DNA from: Capsicum annuum
Taxonomy: Eukaryota > Streptophyta > Magnoliopsida > Solanales > Solanaceae
Assembly: GCF_002878395.1 (NCBI RefSeq)
Contig: NC_061118.1
Coordinates: 84,222,673 to 84,286,672, forward strand
DNA length: 64,000 nucleotides
Reading direction: 5' to 3'
Part shown: positions 1 through 11,450 of the stretch, one piece after another
Layout of the letters: every line of letters begins with the position of its first letter
Position numbering within the stretch: position 1 is the stretch's first letter
Program-made: the position numbers and the translations under genes
Notes under the pieces: generated by a model
The model's database searches: none
Seen by the model: the letters and a program-made list of their open reading frames with translations, nothing else
Told to the model about the DNA's origin: nothing

Positions 1-570
1 TTGTTGAAAACTATTTCAAATCTACTGTGGTTCTCAAGCCAGACCTGATTTGCCGGAGAAGGCAACAGGAAGAGACACATGGGTCCTATTGCTCCAAATA
101 GATAACTTGAGTATATAGAAAGGATTGTCACGTATGGATGCTAATCTCTTGTGCATGAAAGGTTGGAAAATATAAGATAATTTGACTTATTGCATATTCA
201 TGGAACTGTTGTGGGATTTTGAAGCGACAATAGCCAACTGTCTCCGAGTCTGACATACATTTTAGTTGTGGGATTTTGGAGGGCCAATGCCTTTGTGGAC
301 TTGGTAGGAAGTAACGCTCTTGTGGTTGTATGTGTTGGATGCCTGTGCAATCAGGCATCGTGAAGTAGAGATTGGAAATGTTTCGGTGGTCCTCTGCAGG
401 GAATGAGAGAACACCTAATGAGGAACTTAAATTGTCACCACCAGTGAAATTAAGATACTCATATGAATGTCTGTTAGCTTACTTTTTGCTTGCTTGCAAG
501 ATAACATAATCTTTTGCTTTATTTATTCTTGATATCTCACCATAATGTATGGATGCTATTGGAATTTCAG
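1..570 (+). other. Intron or 5' flank of the ferrochelatase-1 terminal exon
   Basis: I find no coding exon in this stretch. It ends in a T-rich tract followed by TTTCAG at 565-570, a good plant splice acceptor, directly before the ferrochelatase exon. If the gene is intact, the preceding exon lies left of the window and this is the 3' part of the last intron. A detached exon fragment cannot be excluded from this window alone. Confidence 0.55.
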
Positions 571-883
571 CTTTGTGAGCGAGCATATAGAGACTCTTGA
601 AGAGATTGATATGGAATACAAGGAACTAGCACTTGAATCGGGAATTGAAAATTGGGGTCGTGTTCCTGCTCTGAACTGCACCTCCTCTTTCATAACTGAT
701 CTGGCAGATGCAGTAATTGAAGCATTGCCTTCGACAATGGCAATGTCAACGTCCACTGGTACGGAGGAAGAAGTAGACAATGACCCCATGCAATATTTTA
801 TAAAAATGCTCTTTGGATCACTGTTAGCATTTGTTTTTCTGTTTTCACCAAAGATGGTATCGGCTTTTAAGAACATCCTTTAG
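571..883 (+). CDS. FC1: Ferrochelatase-1, last exon (partial gene)
   Basis: Ferrochelatase inserts ferrous iron into protoporphyrin IX, the last step of heme synthesis, in plastids. The exon opens after a TTTCAG acceptor and reads [20 protein letters not shown], the highly conserved C-terminal ferrochelatase segment, then WGRVPAL and [14 protein letters not shown]. It ends in a hydrophobic tail ([19 protein letters not shown]) and a TAG stop at 881-883. That tail, without the chlorophyll a/b-binding (CAB-like) extension and its linker found in plant ferrochelatase-2, fits type 1. The apparent ATG at 545 lies in the intron and is not the start. The frame is open with no damage, so this is probably the end of a working gene whose other exons lie outside the window. 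It is the only intact host-like coding sequence here. Confidence 0.8.
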
Positions 884-1640
884 GGACGACAAAAAATCCT
901 TTTCAGAAATAGTAGAGAGATCGAGAAGCAATAGTTGTGGTGCAACATGGAGGTTTCTTGATTTTGTAAACTGTGTACAAGTTTTGTTCTTACCACTAAA
1001 TATACTAGGTATTACTTTGTTCAGTTTCGAAGTGCTAATATTCTGTTTTCGGGGCAGAACTTGTGCATAGAACGAGAACAAATCAGAGATGCAACAATCT
1101 CTGGCATTGGTTTTAAACTCAATACATATATCTTCTCTTTTTGTAATCTACGACCTATCTTCTACTATAAATAATTTCTCCTGGTTAAGTATTCGGAGAC
1201 ATAGCAGTGACAAATTAATTAGTGTACTGAAGCATCTTGACAAAATACTTCTAGTAAGTCATGGGCATAAGACTTGGCAACAGTCTTGAGAAATGCAAGC
1301 TTAATGTGGTCTAGCCTTTTTTAGATCCACACTCGTGCATAGGGGTTTAGCGCGAGCGAACATCAGTTCTATTAATGAACGCGAACATCAATTCTAATAA
1401 TGTAGTAGGATTTTCGTGTTGATGTGAATGAATCGTTAATGGAGGTAAGTAGTCTTTGCTAGTTAGGCAAATAAGACAAATAAGGAATTCATAAATGTAG
1501 TGGTGGTATGGTGACTATTATTCTTTATGTAGCAACAATCTTGCATGTGTCCCCAAGAAAAAAAATTATCCATATTTTGGAGTAAAATAGGCATAGACTC
1601 TTGAACGGAAAAGAGAAGTAACTCCACAAAATTAAGAGTC
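884..1640 (+). other. 3' UTR and flank of ferrochelatase-1
   Basis: No gene is visible. The first few hundred bases are probably 3' UTR; an AAATAA run near 1167 is a possible polyadenylation signal. A short direct duplication of about 25 bp (words GCGAACATCA and TTCTAATAAT) lies at about 1352-1402. Confidence 0.4.
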
Positions 1641-2224
1641 CACTATTTTTCTGGAAATAAGAGTGAGTTAATTACTCGAATTGTACTTATAGTCAAGAAG
1701 GCTCTACTAACTAGGGGTATTTTGTTAAAAGTGACAAAAGACTTTCAAAATGAGGTGTAGGTGAATCAAGTCTTAATAATTGAGTGTATGTGACAATTAC
1801 TTTATTATGGATTAAGAAAGTTGAAAAAGTTTGAGAATAACCCACAAATTTTTACATTTACACTTTGATCCAAATGTTAATATAACAGGAAATAGAGGGA
1901 AAAAAGGCGCGTTTCTCTCTCTTCTCATCCATTGTTGTTTTCTCTCTCTTAGCAATTTTTGTTGTTCATTGTTGCTGCTGCTTTATTCATCATCTTCTGC
2001 TTCATTATCATCATCATCTACTTTATTATCATCTTCATCTTCTTCTTGTTGACCATTGTTGTTGTTGTTACCGCTACTGCTGCTACTTGACCAATTTCTT
2101 AGGTTAAATTTTGTTTCGTACATTATTTTCCACTTTGGCATTACTTCATAGGAGACTTTGGTAAGTCAAATGATGATTTTTAGTTGAATTTGTCATCTGG
2201 GTAACTGCTATTGTGTTGTTTTTT
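1641..2224 (+). other. Probable 5' end and leader of the Mutator-like element
   Basis: AT-rich sequence followed by a TC-rich stretch (1910-1960) and TCA/CTT/GTT triplet runs at about 1975-2095. The short poly-serine reading frame at 1831-2052 is a by-product of these triplets. A similar TC-rich stretch precedes the second transposon gene near 18600, so this is likely the transcribed leader. Terminal inverted repeats were not found by eye. Confidence 0.35.
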
Positions 2225-2815
2225 CAACAATAGATAGCATGCGAACATGAATGCAACATAAGAGCCATCTGTTTAAACAAATCACCTATTTGTTTGAACA
2301 GATCATCCATCTATTGCGACAGATGAGCCATCTGTTACAACGAAAGACTCATATATTGGATTCATGTTTATGGTTCTATAGTGCCGTAACATGAACCGAA
2401 CAGATGGGTCATCTGGTGCAACATATGACCTCTCTGTTGCAACAGACTAATTATCTGTTGCAACAGAACCTGAACTCAATTTCAACACACGCGTCGTCTG
2501 TTGCAACAGGTAAGTTATATGTCGCAACATGTTAGTTATGTATTGCAACATGTCACTCATCTGTTGGAATCAGCTTCAAAGGTTCTTTAGTACTGTAACA
2601 TCTATCCCAACAGACGCTTCATCTATTGCAACAAATGTATAGTCTGTTGCAACATATGATTCATTTGTTACAACAGATGACTCATCTGTTAAAATCAACT
2701 TCAGGAGCGTAACATGAATCCTGACAGGTAAGTAATTTGTCGCAACTGATCACTTACCTGTTGCAACATATTTTTCACCTGTTGCAACAGATTATATTTC
2801 TGTTGGGGTTTATGT
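2225..2815. repeat. Palindrome block 1 (ATCTGTTGCAACAGAT words)
   Basis: About 590 bp of degenerate copies of the palindrome ATCTGTTGCAACAGAT separated by roughly 10-25 bp, with at least six clean TGTTGCAACA cores (for example near 2432, 2456, 2497, 2642, 2758 and 2777). Intervening words such as GATGACTCATC are themselves repeated. The block lies between the leader and the transposase reading frame. The same words recur in six more blocks in this window, always near Mutator-like genes. Confidence 0.85.
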
Positions 2816-2898
2816 TACGGCACTATGAAATCACTATTAATTTTATTATGATACATTATTAATTTTTTTTAACAAATAACTTTATTTAGGTACCACTA

Positions 2899-5147
2899 AT
2901 GGAGGGATCAATAACAATAGGAGTGGATTGTCATGGTCAATGGATCGAGAAGAGAAATCGATATGTATGGCGTTAGAAGGAGGGTGAAATGCAAGAAACG
3001 ATAGCTATGACAGTCCAAAGTGATGTTTCGTATGATGATTTTGTGAACTTAATCATCAGCTATTGTGGACTAAATTGTCAACCGAAAGAACTCGTCATCA
3101 GCTACATGTACAACTCCTTTGAAAATATCAGAGGGTACTACCTTTTAAGATAACTGATCATGTTTGGTTTCGTACTTATCTTAGTGATTCAGTTAGAACG
3201 GTGTTAAGGGTGTACGTGGTTGAAAAATTGAGAGAGAATAAGAATCAGAATGTAGAAGAATAACAACAACAAGACACCTTTGATAATGAGTTGGATGATC
3301 TGGACATAAATATTTCAGATGATGATCAAACACCTACGCCCATTCCCGTGAGCAATACGGTGGGCAGTTCTTCTCAATCGATACAGTCTGGCAATCGTCA
3401 AGACAACGAGCTCGACTTTTACAAGGAAATGTCATGCAAGGATAAGAACGAACTATTTACTTCTTTGTTTATTGCTTGCTTGAAAAAGGATTTTAGAATA
3501 ATGAAGGTGATTAATTCGTGCAAAGTCTTTTGCTTCAGATGTGCTAATCCGAACTACAAGTAGTGGTCGTGAGCAGTAAAGTACTTAAGTTCTGACAGAT
3601 TCGTCATTCATAAATATGAAAAGTATCACACATATAGTTCGGAGCACATTTCAGGCCAAAATCCTCACGCCATGACAAAGGTCCTCGGTCAATATTTCAA
3701 GAATAAATTCCCCAATGGCAAAGGCCCTTCTACAAGGGATATGACCAATCAACTCCTTACAGAAATGGGTGTTATGGTCAGTTATTGGAAGATATATACA
3801 GCCATGGAGATTGCCAAGGACTTGGTTAGAGGGACACACGAGCACGGTTATGCAGTCCTTGATACCTACCGTTACATGCTTGATCCATAAATCTCAAAAG
3901 TAAGAAGGCGTTGCATGTTGATGAAAATAGAAGGTTCAAGTACTTTTTTGTATCCTATGGTGCTTGGATTCAAGGTTTTCAACATCTGAGAAAAGTCATA
4001 GCCGTCGACCGGACCTTCTTGAGGAATAGGTATAATGGAGTTTTTCTAGCGGTGGTGGCACAGGATGTGGAGAATTACATCTTTCCCGTCACTTTTTGTA
4101 CAACGGACAAGAAATATGATGCCTTTTATGGATATTTTTTTGAATAGATGTGAATCTGCATCGAAGATACTGAAGAGTTGTGTTTTATTTCGGATAGACA
4201 TCCAAGTATTTCAAAGATGGGTTCAATTTTCTACACTTCAGCTCACTTTGGTTGTTGCATAAGGCATCTTGGAGATAATATTCGGAACAACTTTCATAAC
4301 GAAAGGGTCGTGACTATATGCATCCCAAGGCAGTAGAATATCTCATACGTGTCGATTTTGAGAGATGAAGCCAGGCATTCTGTCCGGCTAAAAGGTACAT
4401 TCTTATGAATGTAATGTCTTCTTTGAGTTACAAGTTTAGTATGATGTCGTACTAAGTGATTCTTTTGTATAGGTACAATATTATAACGTCAAACATAATT
4501 GAATTGGTGAATTCATTATTTGGTGATGAAAGAGAATTTTCCATCGTGGCTTTATTTGATATAATAAACCAGAAGTATGGAGAAAAATGTCACGAAAGGA
4601 GTGTGAAGTTCGAGAACGCAGGAACCAAATTTGTTTTAGAAGCGAAAAAATAATATCAATGAATGTAAATCTGGGGAATAGGTTATTTTCTCGTCAAATA
4701 GCAGATTACAAGCTCAGTATCGACTATCTTGGTGATGTTGCCACAGTCAATCTTCAAACTAGATCTTGTACGTGTAGAGCTTTTGACTTGGACAAAATAC
4801 CCTGTCCACATGCTATGCCAGTGCTTCGAGCTCAATATGGTGCACAATATGGAACTAAAATTTATGAGTGCTCCTCTCCATATTATTCGATGGAAAAATA
4901 TATAATGACATATAGTAAGAATATTAATCTGATGCCTCCTAAAGAATCTTGGATTGTTCCTGTAGAGGTTTTGGGGAGATTAATACCTCCTTTACATATT
5001 GACCCAAGCACTATCAAACCAGGAAGAAGGCCATACAAGAGGAGGCGTGGAATCAGAGAATCATTTCCATCAAGAAAAAATAATTTCTCTGTATGTAAGA
5101 ACGCTGGCCACAAAAGAACTATATGCTCGGATCGTAATCCACCATGA
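2899..5147 (+). pseudogene. Mutator-like (MuDR/MULE) transposase, decayed
   Basis: This encoded the DDE transposase that cuts and pastes a Mutator-like element. From ATG 2899 the pieces run in order. An N-terminal region comes first, with an acidic NELDDLDINISDDDQ stretch near 3285-3330. A DNA-binding region follows (3660-3890). The MULE catalytic core has VIAVD with the first aspartate at about 3998-4012 and CFISDRHPS near 4180-4205. After a probable intron (4395-4470, ending TTTTGTATAG) comes a C-terminal part with a SWIM zinc finger, CTCRAFDLDKIPCPHA (4769-4816), and a knuckle-like CKNAGHKRTIC near 5094-5128. Stops at about 2970, 3260, 3561 and 3888 and several frame changes show it is not functional. 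No intact transposase is present to mobilise it. Confidence 0.85.
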
Positions 5148-5319
5148 TCATTGTAATAGAAAAAACTTATGTTGTTGTTTGTTATGGACTTTTATATATT
5201 TAACTCATTGTTGTGAATGTAAATGTTATCATTTATTATAAAATATCTTTCTTAATAACTTATGCATCAATAAAAAGAGGCAAAACAGAAATAAATGCAA
5301 TAGACCATAAAATTATTTT
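5148..5319 (+). other. 3' region of the transposase gene
   Basis: AT-rich sequence after the last transposase stop; no coding signal seen. Confidence 0.3.
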
Positions 5320-5500
5320 CAGCAGATTACCCATCTTTTGCAACAGATGGACATTAGCTGGAAGAACACAATATAGTTCATCAAACTGGAATGTGTTCCT
5401 CCAACAGATGACAAATCTATTGCAACAGATGAATAATCTGCTAATAGAAACCCAACCGATAACCAATCTGTTTCAATAGATAGTCCATCTGTTGAAAAAA
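5320..5500. repeat. Palindrome block 2
   Basis: Degenerate copies of the CTGTTGCAACAG word (for example CTATTGCAACAGATGA near 5418) directly downstream of the transposase pseudogene. Same family as block 1. Confidence 0.7.
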
Positions 5501-5754
5501 CTCAAAAATCTTGCTATTGCTACTGGATTCAATATTTCTCCTTACGTCTAACCGTTGACATGTTGGTTGAGAAGAAGAAATAGACAGAATGAAAATTAAA
5601 TAAGATTTAAAAAGTCAAAGTTGACCAAAAATAAATTTTTTATTAAACAAAAAACAAAATACATTAAGTATAGATCTGATATAAAAAAATTAAAATCTAT
5701 ACGCTGAAAGAAAAAATATAACCTAAATATTATTATCATCATTATTATTATTTT

Positions 5755-5945
5755 CAGCCGACCAATCGTCAACCGACAGAAGCAGGGTCCTCCTCAGGCT
5801 ATGCATCTCTCCAAACATCCTTGCTCTCATGGTAACCAACTCTCACTACAGGTCATTAACTGCCTCTGAAGTTCCCACATGGTGTCATGCAGAATAGCAA
5901 TATCTCAAACAGGACATTCCCACACGGTGTCGTGCAGAATAGCAA
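5755..5945 (-). pseudogene. C-terminal fragment of an unidentified transposon-linked gene
   Basis: Read on the minus strand this gives DIAILHDTMWELQRQL, then in another frame VTMRARMFGEMHSLRRTLL and a short acidic tail ending in a TGA near 5755. I do not recognise a named domain; similar tails occur in Mutator-linked pepper proteins as far as I recall, so that is inference. The segment encoding the IAILHDT part is duplicated in tandem: a 44-45-bp unit at about 5874-5917 and 5918-5962 differing at few positions. The frame change and stop make it a remnant. It lies between palindrome blocks 2 and 3, opposite in strand to the transposase. Confidence 0.4.
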
Positions 5946-6359
5946 TATCTCAAACAGGACAATTCATATCTAGAACACACATGAATTGATAAAAAATATA
6001 AACACAAAAGTAAAAGAATTTGAATGTAATACAACGTATACTACCAACTGATAGATTTATACACACAAAAAGAACACTTACCTCAACGAGAAAAGAATAT
6101 GCTCTTTGAAGAAAAGTGGTTGAAGATGTAATATGAAAAGACAGAAATAAGTAAAATAGAGTAGAATGAAGATTAAGGAGGAACATATTTATAAAGGATT
6201 GAATCTGAATGTGTTAGGCAAAAAGGCACGACTGTTCAACGCCATTGTATTAATTATATTCACACTGCTGACTTTTTATTTTCTGTAAAAAGTCATGACT
6301 TTTTCTTTTACATTCAAACTTCTCACCTTTTTAAAATAGTTTTTCTCTTAATAACAACC
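5946..6359. other. AT-rich spacer inside the Mutator-like region
   Basis: No gene recognised. Contains a word GTTAGGCAAAAAGGCACGA near 6212 that recurs in altered form at about 6607, on the other side of palindrome block 3, so block 3 may be flanked by short direct repeats. Confidence 0.3.
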
Positions 6360-6605
6360 TCTATTATTGAGTAGTTGCAATAGATCATCCATCTGCCACA
6401 ACAGATAACCCATCTGCCATAATAAATTTACCATCTGTTGCAATAGATGGTCTATGTATGCAACAGATAAGACATCTGTTGCAATATATGGATTATCTAT
6501 TGTGAAAAATGGACCATCTGTTGGAGGACATATTTTGATTTCTTCTAAGAGTTGATTTATCAATTGCAACAGATAGGGAATTTGATTCATCAGCTGTTTT
6601 AAATA
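6360..6605. repeat. Palindrome block 3
   Basis: About 245 bp of CATCTGTTGCAATAGATGG-type words with variable spacers. Same family as block 1. Sequence between this block and the inverted-repeat arm (6606-6887) is AT-rich with no gene seen. Confidence 0.75.
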
Positions 6606-6887
6606 TGTTAGACAAAAAGTCACGATTGTTCACCTCTTTTTTAATAGTCATCACATACCTTAATTAATCCAAATTGGTGACTGTTTAATTAAATAAAATA
6701 AAAAAATAGATTTAAAAACAAAAAAGGTGAAAAATCACGACTTGTAGCACTTGTTTTTTATTGATGGGCATGTAGTCCTCTGACATTGAAGATGGTTACC
6801 CTTTGATCTTCCGTAATCTTGTACACTACTTAATAATGGGAAATGAAAAATAAACACCATCTGACATTGATGGGGTAGGAAGAATAA

Positions 6888-7201
6888 GGTAGGAGTTATG
6901 TATTATTGATTAGGCTTTCGTGACAGACACATATAAAGTACAATAATTTTGTGAATGTAGTTTTTTTTTACCGATTATACATTGATCCTTTAAACAAGAT
7001 CCTGCATTTTATAATTTAGTTTGATAGGTGCGAACTAATAAGGTCGAAGGATTTAAAGAAGGTGGTGTCGATACCCTAATACAATTTAATGACAGTTTTG
7101 CTCATATTTATTCGTCAAGTTCTGAGAAGGGATCAATATTTGATGGCATTGCAGACATTCAATAGTGATTGGACCAATTTTAATGGTGCAATGGACTTTG
7201 A
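6888..7201 (+). pseudogene. Left arm (part 1) of an inverted repeat from an FDM/IDN2-like gene
   Basis: This segment matches, in reverse complement, about 15975-16276. Shared words include ACAATAATTTTGTGAATG, AAGGTGGTGTC and CAATGGACTTT. In one frame it reads QFNDSFAHIYSSSSEKGS, and the opposite arm reads RFNKDFANVYMSSLEKGS, so both come from one coding sequence. By homology of the downstream part (14911-15425) the source looks like an XS-domain protein of the FDM/IDN2/SGS3-related group. The arm is cut at 7201 by a gypsy insertion; the last five bases are its target-site duplication. Confidence 0.6.
7197..7201. repeat. Target-site duplication TTTGA, left copy
   Basis: TTTGA directly precedes the 5' LTR and is repeated exactly at 14911-14915. 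Confidence 0.95.
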
Positions 7202-8010
7202 TGATACGGGTGTAGCAAGCTGTCCAACAAGTTCACGACCATTCACACGTAGCCAAGCTCGGGAGATACAAAAACTCCAAGCCTTGTTCATGCAAATGGC
7301 TGTGTGTGAGTTGGTGATTGTTCCACCCAATGGTCTAAATGTTTTTAAGTGTGAATAGGAGCCTTGAAGTATATTAAACTTACACTCCATGCCACCCCAT
7401 GGCAAGGGCAATCTGATCATTTTTTCCTTTATTTATGGTGTAATATAAATAGATGATATTAGGGTTATTTGGCAGCTAGTTCTTTCATAATATTTTGAGA
7501 CATAAACACTTTTAATATTAAGGAACTTCTCTCTCTTCCATTGGAGAAGCCCCAAATCTGAAAACTCACAAGTAGAGTGATACTTGTGTTATATCTTGGC
7601 TAGAAACAAGGATCTTGAGGTCATAGAGTTCCTCTTGGTTTAAGTAAGAACTTGGTGTTAATATTCTTTAGTCTTGGGGCCCTCTCTTGTTGTTAGGGTT
7701 CTTAGACTCTTGAATATTACATGTCAAGTTAGTATCTTCTTGTAATCTTGTTAAGATTGTGTTTTGTAATCTTGAAGTCTAGTGAAGCCGTGTGGGGATC
7801 TTTCGATTCACTAGCACCTTGTTGACTTGCTGGTTCTTGTTGAAAACTTCATCATCTTGTTCTAAAAATGTGATACTTAAAGCCAAGTGAAGCCGCGTGT
7901 GGCCTATTTCGATTCACTAGCACTTGTTGTTCAACTTGTTATTCTTGTGTTAGTTTGTTCATTTTATTGTTGTTGCTAGATTCTTGCATTGTGTACTTGA
8001 TAGTGTATCA
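7202..8010 (+). repeat. 5' LTR of element 1
   Basis: Starts TGATACGGGTG and ends TAGTGTATCA, the canonical TG...CA. Contains a TATA box (TATAAATA, 7444-7451). Near its end are two copies, about 105 bp apart, of an inverted-repeat unit: CTAGTGAA (7779-7786) facing TTCACTAG (7807-7814), and a mutated copy at 7884-7920. Confidence 0.95.
7444..7451 (+). promoter_or_regulatory. TATA box of element 1 LTR
   Basis: TATAAATA in the 5' LTR; the 3' LTR has TATAAATA at 14344-14351 at the same place. Transcription would start about 30 bp downstream. Confidence 0.6.
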
Positions 8011-8013
8011 TTT

Positions 8014-8025
8014 CGTATCAAAGCA
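8014..8025 (+). other. Primer-binding site of element 1
   Basis: CGTATCAAAGCA, three bases after the LTR, is a mutated form of TGGTATCAGAGC, the initiator-methionine tRNA primer site used by most gypsy and copia elements. Confidence 0.75.
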
Positions 8026-9131
8026 AGGCTGGTTGTGTTCCTACACTACCAATCTTGGACGAAAATTCAAAAAAAAAATCTGTTGAAATTTGAAAATTCC
8101 AGAAAAAGAAAAAGAGAAATCTGTCCATCTTGTTGTCTTGGCCGAGATTGGTGTTTGTGTGTTTAGATATAGGTGTTATTTTAATTTTTTAGTGTGTTTA
8201 TAATGTTGGTTTCTTTCTCACTAATACTAAAAGTGTCTAGATCTAAAATTGAGCTTATAATATTGACCATTGTTGTAGTGACTTGAAGTGGGCTGTAGGT
8301 TGTACCTTGTTGATGACGATTGGTGGTTTTTGTTGTGTTCTTGAAGAAGTTTATATTGTGTTCTTGAAGGTTGTTGTGGTGTTAATCTTGTTCTTTATCT
8401 ATTCTTACAACTTAAGACAACAAAGGTGTAAAATAGATCCAAAAGGTTGTAAGACAAAAGTTATAAAGTTGTTGGTGAGAAGACTTGCACATGTCCTAGA
8501 CTTGACAACCACTTTTCCTTAAATCAAGGGACCTTGTTTTGTGGTATTAGTATAGTCAAATCTCACCTTTTGAGTTTGAAAATTTTAAAAAGAGTATAAG
8601 ACTTTTACTTTCCCTCCAAAACCAATTGTCATCCATTACAAGTTTTGTGAATATTGAAATTTCAGATTTGTGACAAAAAAAATTATGTGGGATCAAGACT
8701 AATTACATGCTGCCACGTCACCATTGCTACTGCCACATCACTAATAAGCTCAATTTTGGATATTTTCTAGTTTCTAATTGTTGATTCTTGATTTCCTTAC
8801 TTGGTTCTAGAACTAATAAACAAACTAGCACATTCTTACTAGGTTGTCAATTAGTCCTTTGAATCCGTTTGTTCATGTCAACGATTACTTGGGTGCTTTT
8901 ATCTTTTGAATACGTTGCTACTTCTTGGTTCTAGTCTGACAAGAATTCTTTGAGTCTTTAAACAAGAATCCACTTCTGATAAGAGCTTACTCATACCTTA
9001 AGGATTCACAGGTTACTAGCCAATCTACAACACTTGTGGAACTAAAGTGTGAGGTGATCCAAAGAGTGTAAGTGAGGAGAAGATTTTTTTTCACTAACTT
9101 GTTTGTTGATTCTTTAGGTAATACCTTGACA
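8026..9131 (+). other. Untranslated leader of element 1
   Basis: No coding sequence recognised between the primer-binding site and the gag start codon; short open frames here lack any family resemblance. Confidence 0.6.
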
Positions 9132-10620
9132 ATGGAAGGGACTACATCCCAAAATATGGATACTAATTCTCTTGACTCTATGAGGGCCACTCTTGAGGCC
9201 GTCACCTGAACACTTAAAAGGTTGAATACGGAAGTTGGAGCCGTGAGAGGGGATTTAACAACAATAAAGGGAGGTGTGTCGGCTATTAGTGGGAGATTAG
9301 AACAAGTGAACAATCAAAGGAACTCTCACCATTCTACTCCTCTTCATGTTTCTTCAAGTGGGCATGATAGAACTTCCTCCGCAACCATCACTCCCAAAAC
9401 ATTGCACCAAATGTTAAATCCACCCCAAGCTCCACTAAATGCCGCAAGCTAAACCACCTTTTCCCCTTCAAACTGTGACCCCACTAGACCAATACATTTC
9501 CAAACTCCTCAAGTTCCACAAGAGGGACTTGGACGTCAAGAATCTCTGCTAAATCCGAACGCTCCCTTCCAAGCTCTATTAAAGCAAAGACTACCACCTC
9601 CATAAAATCCAATTCCTCCAAATCAAGTTCAAAATGTCCAAAATTGTCTAGCCCACTTTGAGGAATATGGTAGAGAGGAATATGAAGGATATGGGGCCTT
9701 TGATGATGCTTACATGAAGGAGGAGGAGATGAGAAGAGGTCGTGGAAATCAAAGGAGATACCGAGGTTATGGAGAAAGGGGAAACCGACAGCAAGAGAGA
9801 GAGATGTAGGCATCAACACCATCAAGTTGAGACTACCAATATTTAAAGGTGAAAGTGACCCGAGGCCTACTTAGCTTGGGAATTGGCTTGTGAAAGAGTT
9901 TTTCAAGTTAATGATATTTCGGAAGAAAGAAAAGTTGTTATGCCATAGCTCATTTTGAGGGTTATACTAACACTTGGTGGGAGTACGTCAAGCGGTTTGG
10001 TAATGAATTAGTTGATGGGCAACCACCACCTTGTTTTCGATTGAGGTACTTGATGAGACAACGATACCTTCCCAAGAGTTATCGCCATGATTTGATTGCT
10101 AGATTGTACAACTTGCATCAAGGTAACAAAAGTGTGATGGCGTATTGTGATGAGTTTTAGTCATGTTGAAGCTTGATCATCATGGGGAACAAATCAGTCA
10201 TGACATCATCCGATTCAAGTGTGGGTTGACCAAAGAGATCTCCACTCATTTAACACTTCAAAAGTTTGATACCATTGAAGGTATTTTCCAAGAAGCTCTT
10301 GAGATTGAAAGGGAACTTAAAGAGAGGTTGTTGTTCAAGGCAAGGGGACAATTCACCTCGGGTTGGCCTAGAAGCAAGGATATGGCTCAATCCTCTTCAG
10401 GTTGGCCCAAAAACAAGGACCAACCCACAACTACAAGGCTTCCCGAGCCTAAAATAATCCACAAAATCCCTCCAAAATAAGAAGTTCACAAGTATCCTAA
10501 CCCAAAAGGATTCTAATGTTTCACGTGCCAAGGTTGGGGACATAAAGCCAATGAATTTCCAAACCGATACAATGCGATCCTACGGGAAGGGAGATTGTAT
10601 TACCTTGGTGAAGAGGTATG
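9132..10620 (+). pseudogene. gag: gag of element 1, decayed
   Basis: Gag forms the particle that packages element RNA. The reading frame begins ATG 9132 (MEGTTSQNMDTNSLDSMRAT), passes a coiled region, an arginine-rich RGRGNQRRYRGYG stretch near 9730, and the retrotransposon gag domain with YTNTWWEYVKRFGNEL (9960-10010) and LMRQRYLPKSYRHDLIARL. It ends with a nucleic-acid-binding knuckle, CFTCQGWGHKANEF (10516-10560), whose last cysteine is lost. Stops near 9207, 9450, 9603, 9807 and 10158 and at least one frameshift break it. Confidence 0.8.
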
Positions 10621-11450
10621 TCTTTAAATGAAAGAGGATGAGTACGAACCTTAAGATAGAGATAAACCCGAGAATGGACCACATGATAATGATGATGATG
10701 ATGATAGTGAAGATGTTTATCCGCAAGAAGGGGAGTGTGTGGTTCCAAACTTTGTAGTTAGGTGCGTCATGATTAGTAAGGAAATAGATGACCCAAGTTA
10801 AAGGGAAAATATATTCCATACTAAATGTCTTGTAAAGGGGAGTGTGTGCACTTTGGTGATCGATAGTGGTAGTTGTGCAAATGTTGTTAGTGTTGCTATG
10901 GTAAACTTCTTGAAGTTGCTAACTACACCGCACACTAGTCCTTACAAGTTGCAATGGTTGAATGAATATGGTGAATTAAAGGTCACAAGGCAATGTGTGA
11001 TACAGTTTAAGGTGGGAAACTACCACTATGAAGTGCTTTGTGACGTGATACCAATGCAAGCATGTCACTTGTTGTTAGGTAGACCTTGGCAATATGATAG
11101 GTCTACCAAACATAATGGGAGGTATAATTGATATACACTTGAGATGGATGACCGAAAGGTTACACTTCATCCTCTTTTTCCTTCCCAAGTAAATGAGTGG
11201 TATCAAAAGATGAGAAAATTGAAGGAAAAGGGAAAGAAATTTAAAAATAAAGAAAAAAGAGGGGAACCCATAGGTGGGGAAGTAGGGGTATCCGAGGATG
11301 CCTTAATATCAAAAGGGAAAGAAAACATGGTGATGGTGGTTAGAAAGAAGGAACTCTTTGTGGATCATAATGAGGACACGCCTATATTACTTTTGGCTAA
11401 TTGTTTTAACACTAACCCCACTAATTCTTCCATTTCTCCTTTGATTTAAT
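10621..11450 (+). pseudogene. Aspartic protease region of element 1
   Basis: Processes the Gag-Pol polyprotein. The stretch CTLVIDSGSCANVVS (10847-10890) holds the active-site DSG triad, followed by LQWLNEYGELKVTRQ and CHLLLGRPWQYD (11062-11097), the usual LLGRPW end of a gypsy protease. Downstream to 11450 is a lysine-rich linker. A stop at 11129-11131 and a frame change from gag show decay. Confidence 0.8.

Noticed and set aside
1831..2052. Poly-serine open frame
   Set aside because: Produced by TCA/TCT triplet runs in a leader; no domain.
2225..2815. Regularly spaced palindromic repeats resembling a CRISPR array
   Set aside because: The repeats are degenerate, spacers are irregular and themselves repeated, there are no cas genes, and the setting is a plant genome.
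7089..7358. Open frame of 89 codons over the left edge of element 1
   Set aside because: It crosses the LTR start at 7202, joining inverted-repeat arm sequence to LTR-encoded pol tail; a chance fusion.
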